64,000 bases of DNA from Aporhodopirellula rubra (GCF_014192335.1 NZ_JACHXU010000006.1:310001-374000), one strand, 5' to 3'; shown: positions 1 to 9,541, counted from the stretch's first letter. Numbers and translations: made by a program. The notes: a model not told the origin generated them from the sequence alone.

Positions 1-1
1 C

Positions 2-919
2 AACGCAACCCTGACGCAAAATACCTCTCAGGACAACGCAAACTCTGGGTTCTATCTAACATCCAACAGCGGGGCTTTGTCGACAAACCGCGCGATGGAA
101 AACGGTGAATATGGATTCGTCATCGGTGCTAACGATGGGACGGTGACCGAAAACGAAGCCACCGAAAACACTTTCGCCGGTTTCGCAGTCATCTACAACG
201 AAGGCCTTTTCAATAAAAACGAATCCACCGACAACGCCTCCGAAGGGTTCCGCATCACGACGAACAATGGCACCGTGAGCGATAACTTTGCCTTCGACAA
301 CTTCCTCGACGGGTTCTGGTTCGCAGACAACTTTGACACCATCAGCGACAACACATCGTACGAAAACTACGGAAACGGATTCGTGTTTAACGACAGTAAC
401 GGCACCATCGTCGACAACTACTCGGGACGAAACTCGTTTGCCGGCTTCGTGTTCGGAAACAACTTCGGCGACTTTAACGACAACTCCTCCCACCAAAACG
501 GATCCGACGGCTTCGATTTCTCAAACAACGCCGGAACGATGACCGGAAACAGTGCAATCGGAAACACCGACGACGGATACGACTTCTCCTACAACCTCTC
601 AACCTTCAGCGGCAACTTTGCAATCAACAACCGAAACGACGGTTTCCAATTCTACGGCAACAATGACCAGATGACGGGTAACAACGCGACCGACAATGCT
701 GAGGACGGATATTACTTCAACCAAAACAACGGCCTGTTCGACGGAAACTTCGCATCCGGAAACTACGACGACGGAATCGACATGGTCGAGAACACCGCGA
801 CAGGAACCGTCTCCAACAACATCTCCGTCGATAACCGCGACCAGGGCTACACCGGCACCAACAACGGCACCACGTCCGGCAACTCAGGCTCCGGCAACGC
901 TGGCGGCGATACGTTCTAA
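2..919 (+). CDS. Beta-helix repeat protein, 3' part (5' end outside window)
   Basis: The frame is open from the window edge to the TAA at 917-919, so the ATG at 77 is internal and the gene starts upstream. The visible 305 residues are an almost perfect tandem array of about 22 residues (66 bp), with a pattern like N.A..N..DGF.F..N.GT, rich in Asn, Gly, Asp and aromatic residues. This spacing and the Asn ladders fit right-handed parallel beta-helix (pectate-lyase/NosD-like) repeats. The C-terminus ends in Gly/Ser/Asn-rich residues without a visible anchor. The protein is probably secreted or on the cell surface, but any signal peptide lies outside the window. The substrate is unknown: no catalytic motif is recognisable in this part. 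Confidence is high for the repeat architecture and low for function. Confidence 0.8.
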   Translation, partial: NATLTQNTSQDNANSGFYLTSNSGALSTNRAMENGEYGFVIGANDGTVTENEATENTFAGFAVIYNEGLFNKNESTDNASEGFRITTNNGTVSDNFAFDNFLDGFWFADNFDTISDNTSYENYGNGFVFNDSNGTIVDNYSGRNSFAGFVFGNNFGDFNDNSSHQNGSDGFDFSNNAGTMTGNSAIGNTDDGYDFSYNLSTFSGNFAINNRNDGFQFYGNNDQMTGNNATDNAEDGYYFNQNNGLFDGNFASGNYDDGIDMVENTATGTVSNNISVDNRDQGYTGTNNGTTSGNSGSGNAGGDTF

Positions 920-1454
920 ACCACCGTATCAACCTGAACCCAATGCAATAACGGCCCGCCAATTCCGGCCTTCCCGATCCCCCTGTAAAAACACACGCGG
1001 GAACGCGTTCGCACCAACGACTACCCAAAACGCCCTTGCGAACCAGCAAAACTCAGGGTAGCCATTCAATGGCATTGAGAAGAAATGCTTGGCGAGCGTC
1101 GGAAATCCAGATTGCGAATCACATCAAAAGGGGGCGCACACAACCGAATGGATTGATCAAGACTCTCGCAACCCAGCGGAACTCGCAGTACGGATCGACT
1201 TTGACCGAGTCGTCAGCATTGATCCGCATCGGCAAATGATCCGCGTTGGACTGCCACGTCAACAACCGCCCAACGCAGCCCGAGCAATCGGTCCGAGCAA
1301 CGAGTCAACCGACCAGGCGACCACAACCGGCAGACCTCCACTCGCACGTGCGTTTCTCGCATACGCCCGCCGGCCCAGGTTAGAATAGCATCCGTCGATC
1401 ATCCTACGCTGACCGACGTTGGAGCCCTAACCAATTGTCACGAGGTCGCCCAAG
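920..1454. other. Intergenic stretch, nothing recognised
   Basis: Short open frames on the plus strand between 1036 and 1388 have no recognisable family, no ribosome-binding site and Arg/Thr/Ser-rich shadow composition. I saw no hairpin with a T-run. The stretch presumably holds the promoter of the gene starting at 1455. Confidence 0.5.
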
Positions 1455-2153
1455 ATGAATCGATCATTCATTCTGCTGCCATTGCTCCTCTGCATGCCGA
1501 TATCGGCCATCTCGGTCCAGGCGGACGATGAATTGGAACGATCACACAAAGGCGAACTCCTCTTCGAAGAGCTATTCATCGAGATGGCTCCTCGCTTATC
1601 AACCGGCGTCGGAGACTGGCAAATCGTTGACCGGGAATTCATCAAAGGCAAGGAGCTCGCCAAAAACAAACACACCGCTTTCCGCAAATTCCTCCTCAAT
1701 CACCAAGACGTCATCTATCAATTCGATGTCAGGTTTGAAGGCGATTCGTACGCCAAACTGCTAATCAACTACGATCTGGTGCACCTCGCGAACTGCGTTA
1801 TCAAACCCACCGAGATCTCGATCACCAAACTCGGTGAATCCAAGAAGCGTCAATTGATGTCCGATGCGGCACGAAAGAAAGGATTGCCCATTGAGGAAGG
1901 ACCTTGGCAAAAAAAGAATATTCTCCTCGAGTCTCAGAAACTAAACCTCGCCATCGGTCAGTGGCATACCGTCACCGTCGAAATCGTCGGCGATCAACTC
2001 ATTGCCCGAGTTGGAGACATGGAGGTACGAGGGAAACATCCGGGACTCACCGAAAAGAAAACCAACTTTGGAATCCAAGCAACCGGCCTCAATGACTACG
2101 TGCACTTCGACAACCTCCGAATCTGGACTGCCGTCACCCAACCGACCAACTGA
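1455..2153 (+). CDS. Secreted DUF1080-like (3-keto-disaccharide hydrolase type) protein
   Basis: A 232-residue protein with a signal peptide (MNRSFILLPLLLCMPISAIS, cleavage near VQA-DD). The body reads as a concanavalin-like beta-sandwich: an early GDWQIVDREF segment, a central FDVRFEGDSYAKLLINYD strand pair, a GQWHTVTVEIVGDQLIARVG segment and a terminal VHFDNLRIW motif. These segments are typical of the DUF1080/family-16-like domain that planctomycetes encode in large numbers. Members of that family are thought to act on, or bind, glycans outside the cytoplasm; the substrate cannot be read here. It lies 63 bp upstream of another secreted-protein gene on the same strand and may be co-transcribed with it. 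The ATG at 1455 is chosen because the signal peptide starts there. The family call is from motif memory, moderately sure. Confidence 0.7.
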   Translation: MNRSFILLPLLLCMPISAISVQADDELERSHKGELLFEELFIEMAPRLSTGVGDWQIVDREFIKGKELAKNKHTAFRKFLLNHQDVIYQFDVRFEGDSYAKLLINYDLVHLANCVIKPTEISITKLGESKKRQLMSDAARKKGLPIEEGPWQKKNILLESQKLNLAIGQWHTVTVEIVGDQLIARVGDMEVRGKHPGLTEKKTNFGIQATGLNDYVHFDNLRIWTAVTQPTN

Positions 2154-2216
2154 AGTTCACCCCAAAGCCAACGACGACCACACCGCCCCCCACCATCCCG
2201 CACCCGCCAAACCATC

Positions 2217-2933
2217 ATGCCTCTCCGATCCGCCCTCAATCGCCTCGCACTCGTTCTCCTATTCGTTGCAGGGAATGCTCCAGACGTGTTCGCAACCGAG
2301 CCAACCTCAACAGCAACCAACCCTTCGACGAGCCAGACGAACTCAGCTGACTCACGCCTTCCTCGAGTTCTCTTGATCGGTGATTCAATATCGCTCGCGT
2401 ACACACCCTTGGTCCAAGAGGCGTTACAGGGCACCGCCAACGTTGAACGTGTCCGAGGTAATTGCCAGTTCTCCGCTTATGGTGCCGAGCACGTTGATGA
2501 CTGGGTCGCCGGTCAGCGATGGGACGTCATTCACTTCAACTTCGGATTGTGGGATTTGTACGGGTGGAAACAAGACGGCCTTATCTCCGTCGAAGATTAC
2601 GGAGCCAATTTGGAGAAGATTGTCATGGCACTCCAACCGGCGTGCGATGTCCTGATTTTTGCAACGACGACACCTCCTTGCGCCGAACCCGAACACAAAA
2701 TCAAGGTCCTCGCGTCACCCGAGAAATCCGCCGCGTTCGAAGCCGAAGCACGACGCGTGATGAAGAAGCACGGCGTCATGGTGAATGATCTCGACGGCAT
2801 TCTCGTCGGCCGAATGAACGAACTCGGCAAGGCCCCCGATGACGTTCACTATGTCCCCGAGGGCAACCGCATCATCGCGGAAAAGGTCACCTCGTTTATC
2901 GACATGACTCTCGGTTTGTTACCGAAAAAATGA
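2217..2933 (+). CDS. Secreted SGNH/GDSL-type hydrolase
   Basis: A 238-residue protein with an N-terminal signal peptide (hydrophobic core ALVLLFVAGNAP, likely cleavage near VFA-TE) and a short low-complexity Thr/Ser linker. The SGNH block I serine is in LLIGDSISLAY. Block V is near the C-terminus at DDVHYVPEGN, giving the Asp-x-His pair. The central HFNFGLWDLYG segment occupies the place of block III (GxND). SGNH hydrolases are esterases or acetyl-esterases; a periplasmic or extracellular carbohydrate-esterase role is plausible next to the DUF1080-like neighbour but not shown. Length is normal for a single-domain member. The start at 2217 is supported by the signal peptide. Confidence 0.75.
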   Translation: MPLRSALNRLALVLLFVAGNAPDVFATEPTSTATNPSTSQTNSADSRLPRVLLIGDSISLAYTPLVQEALQGTANVERVRGNCQFSAYGAEHVDDWVAGQRWDVIHFNFGLWDLYGWKQDGLISVEDYGANLEKIVMALQPACDVLIFATTTPPCAEPEHKIKVLASPEKSAAFEAEARRVMKKHGVMVNDLDGILVGRMNELGKAPDDVHYVPEGNRIIAEKVTSFIDMTLGLLPKK

Positions 2934-2978
2934 TGAGCCAACCTACAGAGACGCTGTGATTTGCGATTCGCATGACGC

Positions 2979-3000
2979 ACGACCGCGTGGGGTCGTTTGT
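2979..3000 (+). terminator. Possible weak terminator hairpin
   Basis: A 6-bp stem, ACGACC (2979-2984) with GGTCGT (2991-2996), encloses six bases and is followed by TTGT. It lies 46 bp past the SGNH hydrolase stop. The T-run is poor, so this is only a candidate. Confidence 0.3.
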
Positions 3001-3110
3001 TGCTGTGCTTCGCGTTCCACAGTATCTTTAATCGGATTCGTGACGATCAATGGCAATCATCCTTTTGCCCTCAAGACTCATGCGGCCACATCCCCAACAG
3101 GCATCCCATT

Positions 3111-3614
3111 ATGAGAAACATCTTCCACGCTGGCCTCTTGCTCGTGCTCGCCGCCCCCATCGGTTGCTTCCCTTCGAGTTCGACCTCAGACACATCTGCC
3201 TCCTCGACATCCGGATCCGATGACGCAACGCCGCGTGAAACGGTCGGCAAGACAACGCAAAATGTGCTCGATCTCGAACAAGCATTGAGTGAGGGGGCTG
3301 TACCGGCGAGCACAAAGATCGAGTCGAAGAACCCACTGATGATCAACGCCGAAGCTTACCGAACATCAGTCGGCAAAATTGGTGGAATGGGTGTGGAACA
3401 CGCAATTCAGCTTCGCAATGCGCAGAGCATCCAAGATCCCAAACCGCTGACACATGAAGTCTTCATGGCCGAGATCATCAAGAAGGGACAACCGGATGGA
3501 ATTCGATTGCCAATGCTGCCGTACTACCAAGAATACACTTGGGATCAAAAGAACCAAAAATTAGTCGTTGTCGATTTTCCTGCGAGAATCGAAGAACGCG
3601 AAAAGCAACGCTAA
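3111..3614 (+). CDS. Small lipoprotein of unknown function
   Basis: The longest frame begins at 2997, but the ATG at 3111 opens directly onto a lipoprotein signal: MRNIFHAGLLLVLAAPIGC, with lipobox APIGC. The mature 149 residues start with a Ser/Thr/Asp-rich linker (typical after lipid-modified Cys). A soluble region follows, containing GMGVEHAIQLRNAQSI, a proline-rich turn and a C-terminal LPYYQEYTWDQKNQKLVVVDFP stretch split here by the usual linker residues. The end looks like a short beta-structured domain as seen in many planctomycete lipoproteins, but I cannot name the family. It presumably sits in the inner or outer membrane facing the periplasm. Confidence 0.6.
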   Translation: MRNIFHAGLLLVLAAPIGCFPSSSTSDTSASSTSGSDDATPRETVGKTTQNVLDLEQALSEGAVPASTKIESKNPLMINAEAYRTSVGKIGGMGVEHAIQLRNAQSIQDPKPLTHEVFMAEIIKKGQPDGIRLPMLPYYQEYTWDQKNQKLVVVDFPARIEEREKQR

Positions 3615-3922
3615 CGCATTAAGCTCGTCATCTCACTTCTCTGCCACGTCATCAGACGAATTCGATCCGCGTGATCGTTGAATGCGGCCACAGAGATCAC
3701 TCTGAGGCCCCTGATCTCTAGCCTTTCGTTGCATGGACCGCTATCGAGCTGCTCGCGACAATCGCTCGGCACGATCCCACCGCCGTGCAACGGTCCGGCC
3801 AGCATTCCTTCGAATGCCACCGATCGACCTCACATTCAATCCGTGTCAACATCGTGCAAGCGAGTGGGTGAGCGGCAACTGTTTCGCCTCCCATGGTCGT
3901 GTGCTGATATCGGCACGCAGGA
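3615..3922. other. Intergenic stretch, nothing recognised
   Basis: The small frames on both strands (3678-3957) overlap one another and have no recognisable composition or ribosome-binding site. There is no clear terminator after 3614. Confidence 0.4.
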
Positions 3923-5008
3923 ATGATCACCAACGTGGCCCCTTTTTCGGTATCTGATTCCATGGACGAAAACAACCAACTCGAGCCCAACACATTCTTT
4001 ATTGAAGTGTCTGGAGCGGGCCTGCCCGAAGTGGATGGTTTATTCATCCCCTCTACCGCTCCGCCTACCCAGTCCGAATCCGGCACCCTGTCGAGCATCG
4101 GCTACTGGAACGGAAAAAGGGCCTGGGACCGTGCCGACGGCAAAGCCGCTCGAAGTCCCGCGTTGTCGTACTCGAACAGCTACCGTTCTTGGAGGATCTC
4201 GCGTCTCGATGGGCATCTTGCGTACGACATCACGTGCGAAGACGAATTGCCACCGACGGATCGTCAGTGGCACGTTTATAAAAAAGGCGTTGCGCCAGCG
4301 CCAAAAGTCGTCGTTCACCACTTCGACCCGCGGCAACCGTGCCCTCAACCCAACGTCGTGTTCGTACTCGGAGGCCCCGGTGCGGGCAAAGGCACGATGT
4401 GCGAATTGGCCGAACATCAACTCGGTTGGACGCACCTATCAATGGGAGAACTGCTTCGCGCCGAACGAGAACTCGGAGGGCCAACGGCCGAAACGATCAG
4501 GTCGATCCTCGCCGCAGGGCAATTGGTTCCCAATGAAATCACGGTGACGCTCCTCAAGAACACGATGGAAACCATCATTCGTACGACCGGCAATAAGAAC
4601 TTTCTCCTCGACGGTTTCCCCCGGTCGCTGTCCAACCTAGACGGATGGTACGAAATCTTCGGTCATGACACTGAACTGCCTAAGATGCTGTATTTCGAAT
4701 GCCCTTACCCGGTCCTCAAAAAACGTATCTTAGGTCGCGCCAAATACACCGGACGAAGCGACGACAACGTCGAAAGTCTCAAACTTCGCTTCGACACATT
4801 CAAAGCGGAAACGCTGCCGACGGTGGAACTGTTCAAAAGCAAAAACAAGTGCATTGAAATCGACACGAGCCTCGATCGCCAAGCAGTCTACGAGCTGTTG
4901 CGCAGTCAACTCGCCGAGCACACCGAACAATCTCACGCGTCCAAACCACTCACCGAACGATCAGAAATCTTGTTGGGTTTGAGACCGTATCCCAAACAAG
5001 AATCCTAA
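3923..5008 (+). CDS. UMP-CMP/adenylate-kinase-like nucleotide kinase with an extra N-terminal domain
   Basis: A 361-residue protein. Residues about 25-130 form a separate domain with FFIEVSGAGLPEVDGLF, YWNGKRAW, SWRIS and a terminal KGVAPAPKVVV segment. From about residue 143 comes a nucleoside monophosphate kinase: Walker A GGPGAGKGT (150-158), then LSMGELLR, LLDGFPRS and GRAKYTGRSDDNVESLKLR. The LID is the short form, and the GRSDDN motif matches eukaryotic UMP-CMP kinases (which read ...SGRSDDN...) better than bacterial Adk or Cmk. The predicted reaction is phosphoryl transfer from ATP to UMP/CMP (or AMP), in the cytoplasm. No ribosome-binding site distinguishes the ATG at 3923 from the one at 3962; both keep the whole N-terminal domain. 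The N-terminal domain resembles one I associate with protist proteins (from memory), which is the odd point. Confidence 0.8.
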   Translation: MITNVAPFSVSDSMDENNQLEPNTFFIEVSGAGLPEVDGLFIPSTAPPTQSESGTLSSIGYWNGKRAWDRADGKAARSPALSYSNSYRSWRISRLDGHLAYDITCEDELPPTDRQWHVYKKGVAPAPKVVVHHFDPRQPCPQPNVVFVLGGPGAGKGTMCELAEHQLGWTHLSMGELLRAERELGGPTAETIRSILAAGQLVPNEITVTLLKNTMETIIRTTGNKNFLLDGFPRSLSNLDGWYEIFGHDTELPKMLYFECPYPVLKKRILGRAKYTGRSDDNVESLKLRFDTFKAETLPTVELFKSKNKCIEIDTSLDRQAVYELLRSQLAEHTEQSHASKPLTERSEILLGLRPYPKQES

Positions 5009-5032
5009 CGATCTTGCAATTCAAAGTCCGCT

Positions 5033-5878
5033 TCATGCCGGAGCCGTTTCCATCGCTTCCAACGGCATTAACAAAGCGCCGATCAAGAAACACACGGCCC
5101 CCTGCAGTGTCCACGCCGTCGAGAACGCAATGGCTAGATCCCTAGATCCGCCCGGAAACACGAACGCGAAACAGGCGGAGATCATGAAACCGATGCAACC
5201 GAGCAGATTAATGACAACGATCCACCACGAAAGGCTGCGTGGACGCAACGCCCAGTGTGCATGGCAGTTCTCGACAAACGCCAGATAGCCCGACGCGAGG
5301 AATAGTATCGAACCAACGAAGTCGGGAACCCAGACGATCAAGTCCTCCTGCAGCCACTCGAGCGATGATGACATCGCGTCGAACGTGTTGAGATTGAAAA
5401 GAACCGTTCCCACAAATTGCAACGCACAACTGAGCCAACCGATCTCGGTCGGATACCAACCGAACCACACAATTCGCCCCTGGTCCTTTGCCTCGAATCT
5501 CGCGTTCGCTGCCTGAAAGAGTTGCAACCACGCCGCAATCGTGAACGGAATGGAACCGGCGAAATAGAGAACGTTGATACGTATGCTGAACGCGCTCAAT
5601 CCCGCAAAATCGGGGAACAAGCTCAACAAACTCGCAACGGCAAAGCAAGCCGCACCCGTTGCAAAGACAACACCGACCCAAGTATTCAAGTGTCGTGCGG
5701 AAAGCAACGATGCGTTGCGATGGTGGCCCAGCGGCGAAAGGCCTTTACGATGTTTTCGTGACTCCCACGCCTGGATCCGTCCATCGATAATCCTCACACG
5801 CCGCGACACAAACGGCCATCCGCCCGACGCTTCAATCGTTGAATGCGATTCCTCGTGCTCATCAGTTGCTAGTTGCAT
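5033..5878 (-). CDS. Six-TM membrane protein of unknown function
   Basis: A 281-residue protein with a hydrophilic N-terminus of about 65 residues followed by six hydrophobic segments: around WVGVVFATGAACFAVASLL, VLYFAGSIPFTIAAWLQLF, IGWLSCALQFVGTVLFNL, FVGSILFLASGYLAFVE, WWIVVINLLGCIGFMISA and WTLQGAVCFLIGALLMPLE. Several segments carry small-residue packing motifs and paired aromatic residues. I do not recognise a named transporter family or catalytic motif. It lies on the same strand as, and 229 bp downstream of, the glutamate decarboxylase gene, but the gap makes co-transcription uncertain. It converges on the kinase gene, which ends 24 bp away; no terminator is visible between them. Confidence 0.65.
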   Translation of the reverse strand: MQLATDEHEESHSTIEASGGWPFVSRRVRIIDGRIQAWESRKHRKGLSPLGHHRNASLLSARHLNTWVGVVFATGAACFAVASLLSLFPDFAGLSAFSIRINVLYFAGSIPFTIAAWLQLFQAANARFEAKDQGRIVWFGWYPTEIGWLSCALQFVGTVLFNLNTFDAMSSSLEWLQEDLIVWVPDFVGSILFLASGYLAFVENCHAHWALRPRSLSWWIVVINLLGCIGFMISACFAFVFPGGSRDLAIAFSTAWTLQGAVCFLIGALLMPLEAMETAPA

Positions 5879-6107
5879 GGGTACTCTGTTTCAGCCAAAC
5901 GTCGTCATGCGAGAATCGACACACCGGCCAACAACTGCAGGCTGTCTGGCATGCCTGCAAAACGCGAGCACCTGCAAAACGTGGTGTATTCATCCCGTCG
6001 TTAACTAGAGCGTATCTGTGAATGACGCTGGTTATCAAAGGCTGCGACATTCACCAGAACGCGGTCCACCGTCGGGCGACGGTGACTACGACCAAAATGA
6101 AAATGAT

Positions 6108-7505
6108 CTAGTGCTTGAATCCGGATGCTTCGGTTGGTGTCATGGGTGTGTGCACCGGATGTGTTTCGAAATGCTTGATGGCACGCTTGATGTCGTCAAC
6201 GAGGATAGACCCCAAATCGCGACTCACACCGTGCCGAACCAAGATTCGTTGAATGACCAATTCCTCACGATTGGCCGGCAGCGAATACGCCGGTACCTGC
6301 CAACCTCTCGCCCGCAATCGATCCGCAAAATCATAGAGCGTGAACCCAGGATCCACTCCCTCTTTCATTTTCCAACACAACGCAGGAATGCCGGACTCCA
6401 TATCTCCGTCATAGATCACTTCGAACGGCCCCAGCTTCTCGATCTCCCCTGCAATGTACTTTGCCGTTTCGTAACACGCCGTGTGCGTTCGTCGATACCC
6501 TTCGCGTCCGAGCCGCAGAAAATTGTAGTACTGGCAAACGACTTGGCCCCCAGGTCGCGAAAAATTCAACGCGATGTCTCGCATATTGCCTCCTAGGTAA
6601 TTCACCCAGAAGATTTCTTCCTCCGGCAAATCGGCTTCTTCACGCCAAATTACCCAACCGACACCTAGCGGCGCCAAACCAAACTTGTGACCTGACGTGT
6701 TAATTGATTTCACGCGTGGAAGCCGAAAATCCCAAACGACATCGGGCGCACAAAACGGGGCCAGAAATCCTCCGCTCGCCCCGTCGACATGGATCCGAAT
6801 ATCGATACCGGTCTCTTTTTCAAATTGATCCAGCGCTTCCGCGACCGCTTGGACGGGTTCGTACTGGCAGGTAAACGTTACACCGAGCGTTGGCACCACA
6901 CCGATCGTGTTCTCATCGCAACGATTGATGACCTCCTCTGGCGTCATGATCAGACGGTCGTGCTCCATCGGAATTTCGCGAAGCTCGATATCCCAATAGC
7001 GAGCGAACTTGTGCCAACAAACCTGAACCGGCCCCGTCACCAAATTCGGTCGATCGATCGGCTTCCCCGCAGCCTTTCGACGTTTTTCCCAAGCACGCTT
7101 CATTGCCATGCCACCCAACATTGCCGCTTCGCTCGAACCGGTCGTGGAACATCCGATCGTGTTCGCCGATTCGGGCGAGTTCCAAAGATCGGCGAGCATG
7201 TGAACGCATCTACCTTCGATCTCCGCAGTCTGAGGATACTCGTCCTTGTCGACCATATTCTTGTCCATGCACTCGTCCATCAACTTGCGCACTTCCGGTT
7301 CCGCCCACGTCTGGCAAAACGTAGCCAAGTTCTGACGGGAATTGCCATCGAGCATCAATTCGTCATGAACCGACGAATAAATGTGCTGAGACGACTGTTC
7401 ATCGGTTGGAAATTTGAACTTAGGCATTGGCGCCGAAAGATCCGAAGACGCATAGACTTCGTCGTCGATCATTTCGCGAATGTCATCTTTACTGTGTAGA
7501 GGCAT
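6108..7505 (-). CDS. gadB: Glutamate decarboxylase
   Basis: A 465-residue PLP-dependent decarboxylase that converts L-glutamate to GABA and CO2, consuming a proton. The N-terminal [17 protein letters not shown]-like block of GadB appears as [18 protein letters not shown], followed by [15 protein letters not shown]. The cofactor lysine is in [14 protein letters not shown], and HVDGASGGF upstream supplies the PLP-contacting Asp. The frame is open a further 76 codons upstream (to 7733), but the family starts with a segment like MPLHSKDD; starting at 7505 gives almost the E. coli GadB length (466). No gadC-type glutamate/GABA antiporter lies beside it, so a role in GABA metabolism rather than acid resistance is possible. 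It is cytoplasmic. Confidence 0.92.
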   Translation of the reverse strand: MPLHSKDDIREMIDDEVYASSDLSAPMPKFKFPTDEQSSQHIYSSVHDELMLDGNSRQNLATFCQTWAEPEVRKLMDECMDKNMVDKDEYPQTAEIEGRCVHMLADLWNSPESANTIGCSTTGSSEAAMLGGMAMKRAWEKRRKAAGKPIDRPNLVTGPVQVCWHKFARYWDIELREIPMEHDRLIMTPEEVINRCDENTIGVVPTLGVTFTCQYEPVQAVAEALDQFEKETGIDIRIHVDGASGGFLAPFCAPDVVWDFRLPRVKSINTSGHKFGLAPLGVGWVIWREEADLPEEEIFWVNYLGGNMRDIALNFSRPGGQVVCQYYNFLRLGREGYRRTHTACYETAKYIAGEIEKLGPFEVIYDGDMESGIPALCWKMKEGVDPGFTLYDFADRLRARGWQVPAYSLPANREELVIQRILVRHGVSRDLGSILVDDIKRAIKHFETHPVHTPMTPTEASGFKH

Positions 7506-8425
7506 GTGTTTTCCGTTCAGTTTTGGGCGAACGAACCGGCCAGCGCGGTCGTCCCTGCGAAAAATGGTCTTGAACGGATTGTTATACCGAACCACCCTCA
7601 CCAGCACCGAAAACGCCGACACCTCAACAAAGGGGGCTCTAAGTCCGTTCATTCCTATCCACGTCATCAAGGTGTCATTCACCTTCGCGACATTAGGGAC
7701 AGACCATATATTTTCGGAAAAAGCTGATACCAAACCTCTCCCCGGGCGTTCCTACGTCAACCGCGAAACATATCGATAACCAGTTGACACCTGATGAGGT
7801 TGCGTTCACTACAAGGTCCGGGTTCCCAATTCAAAGCGATCGCGTTGCGCCCGATCCCTCGTCGCAAACACCACTAAAATGGTTGCCCCCGTTTCGATCG
7901 TGACTTGTTTTACTCTGGCTGCCACCTTTTCACATTGGCATTCTTGATGCGTAGCAGAAGATCAGTACACGCATTCGAATGAACCGCTTGGCATCGCCCA
8001 TGTCTTGCGCAATCGTGTGCTAAAAATGTGCATATCGTGCGTCAGCCCTTAGCACCCGACAGCGTCAGCAACCGTCGAGTGCCGAAAGCAATAACCGCGC
8101 GCAAATATAGACTTGTCATTTGCCGCAACGTTAGGAAACATCCTAAACGCTAGCATCTGGCTAAGGAGTTTTGGCAACCACAGAATTCTAAACCCCTTGG
8201 GCGCCAATAAAAAACAAAAGGCGTTCTTGATTGACTGGCCCGCGCGTTGCTTTTGTTCGCGTGGCGAAGACGCACCCAATCGTAAAACACGTCATTCAAC
8301 GAGCCCTCCTTATTCTCGTTGATCGTTCGAGTAGAGCATCGTGACGATGACCCACCCCGGTGCAGTCATACCCCCGTTTGGTACCTGTAAACCAATTGCC
8401 AATTCCCTCCATTCAAGGACCTACT
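7506..8425. other. Long intergenic region between gadB and a DUF1559 gene
   Basis: The first 228 bases are an open extension of the gadB frame with no homology to the family. The remainder (7734-8425) has only short overlapping frames with no recognisable product. The sequence holds the divergent promoters of gadB and of the gene at 8426, but I cannot place a convincing -35/-10 pair. Confidence 0.45.
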
Positions 8426-9457
8426 GTGAGCATTCACACCAACAAATCTACTCCCTCTCGCCATGGCTTTACTCTCGTCGAGTTACTCGTGGTCATTGCC
8501 ATCATCGGCGTTCTGGTAGGCCTGCTCTTACCTGCAGTGCAATCTGCCCGAGAAGCCGCACGTCGGATGTCATGCAGTAACAACATGCGTCAACTGGCAC
8601 TTGCGTGCCACAATTACGAAAGCACTTTCAAGCAGTTTCCTGCGTCGGCAGATAACGACAATTTTGTCGGAGTCGGCAGAACCTGGCTTCGCGCCATCCT
8701 GCCCTATGTCGAACAAAGCGACCTCGACAGCAACAAACTCGAACTCTACGGACCAGATTTCGATTCTGATGCGATTTTGACCGAAATCAACATCCTGAAC
8801 TGCCCGAGCGACCCACTTTCACAAACTCCTGTGAATGTCGGCTTTGGCTCATCGGTGATCGCGGTTAGCGCGAGCACCAACTACTTCGGAAATGGAGGAC
8901 ACTACGGTCGTTCCTCAAACCAGTATCACGGAACCGACGCTTCGAACTTCAACAACTTCCCATCGGTGTTCAAATACACAGCCGACGGAATGTTCCACAG
9001 TGAAGGTTCCGCGTACGGACCAGTTCGCTTTGCCTCGGTTTTGGACGGTACTAGCAACACGCTTCTAGTCGGTGAACGAGGCCTGTTTCCAGCGAAACCT
9101 GGCTCCGTTCAAACAGGCGGATGGTTGACAACTTTCACTGGTGTACCGTTTGGCGTAGGACACTCGGTTCTATGCTACGACTCGCCAGATGAGCGCGGCG
9201 GCGGATTCGTTCCCTACTATGGTTTCCCGATCAACTCCGACGGTGTTGGTGGCCCATTGGATGACGAAGACATGACGGGTGGACTTGGAAACCTCCCCGA
9301 CAACGATGAAAACTTCTACTTCAGCTATCACGCCGGCGGTTCACACTTCGTCCTCGCCGACGGATCAACTGAATTCGTGACTTACTCAATCGCTCAGGAT
9401 GTGCTCACAGCATTCCTCACGAAAGCTGGCCACGAAGTCAACAAACACGAACGTTAA
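8426..9457 (+). CDS. DUF1559 prepilin-type protein
   Basis: A 343-residue protein starting at GTG 8426, chosen because AAGGAC sits 6 bases upstream (8415-8420); an ATG at 8360 lacks such a site. The type-IV prepilin leader ends in a short basic segment followed by GFTLVELLVVIAIIGVLVG, with cleavage expected after G and Glu at +5. Then comes the planctomycete signature AREAARRMSCSNNMRQLALA. The C-terminus carries the other DUF1559 block, HAGGSHFVLADGSTEFVTYS. The protein is expected to be processed by a prepilin peptidase and inserted in the cytoplasmic membrane with its bulk outside. The precise role of these abundant proteins is unknown. The lipoprotein gene at 9639 follows after 181 bp. Confidence 0.9.
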   Translation: MSIHTNKSTPSRHGFTLVELLVVIAIIGVLVGLLLPAVQSAREAARRMSCSNNMRQLALACHNYESTFKQFPASADNDNFVGVGRTWLRAILPYVEQSDLDSNKLELYGPDFDSDAILTEINILNCPSDPLSQTPVNVGFGSSVIAVSASTNYFGNGGHYGRSSNQYHGTDASNFNNFPSVFKYTADGMFHSEGSAYGPVRFASVLDGTSNTLLVGERGLFPAKPGSVQTGGWLTTFTGVPFGVGHSVLCYDSPDERGGGFVPYYGFPINSDGVGGPLDDEDMTGGLGNLPDNDENFYFSYHAGGSHFVLADGSTEFVTYSIAQDVLTAFLTKAGHEVNKHER

Positions 9458-9487
9458 ACCAAACGATATCGCGTTGAGAGATCTCCA

Positions 9488-9526
9488 CACACGCGAGAAT
9501 GCCCGCATGCCGATCATTCTCGTGTG
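9488..9526 (+). terminator. Hairpin after the DUF1559 gene
   Basis: An 8-bp stem, CGAGAATG (9494-9501) with CATTCTCG (9515-9522), extends by four more pairs past a 2-nt bulge. It lies 31-69 bp past the stop at 9457. No T-run follows, so it may be a processing or attenuation element rather than an intrinsic terminator. Confidence 0.45.
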
Positions 9527-9541
9527 CTTCGCTAACGCTCT

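Noticed and set aside
1036-1388. Two overlapping plus-strand frames as a small gene
   Set aside because: Arg/Thr/Ser-rich shadow composition, no ribosome-binding site, no family.
7506-7733. 76-codon N-terminal extension of glutamate decarboxylase
   Set aside because: The residues are unlike the family, and starting at 7505 gives the normal GadB length and N-terminus.
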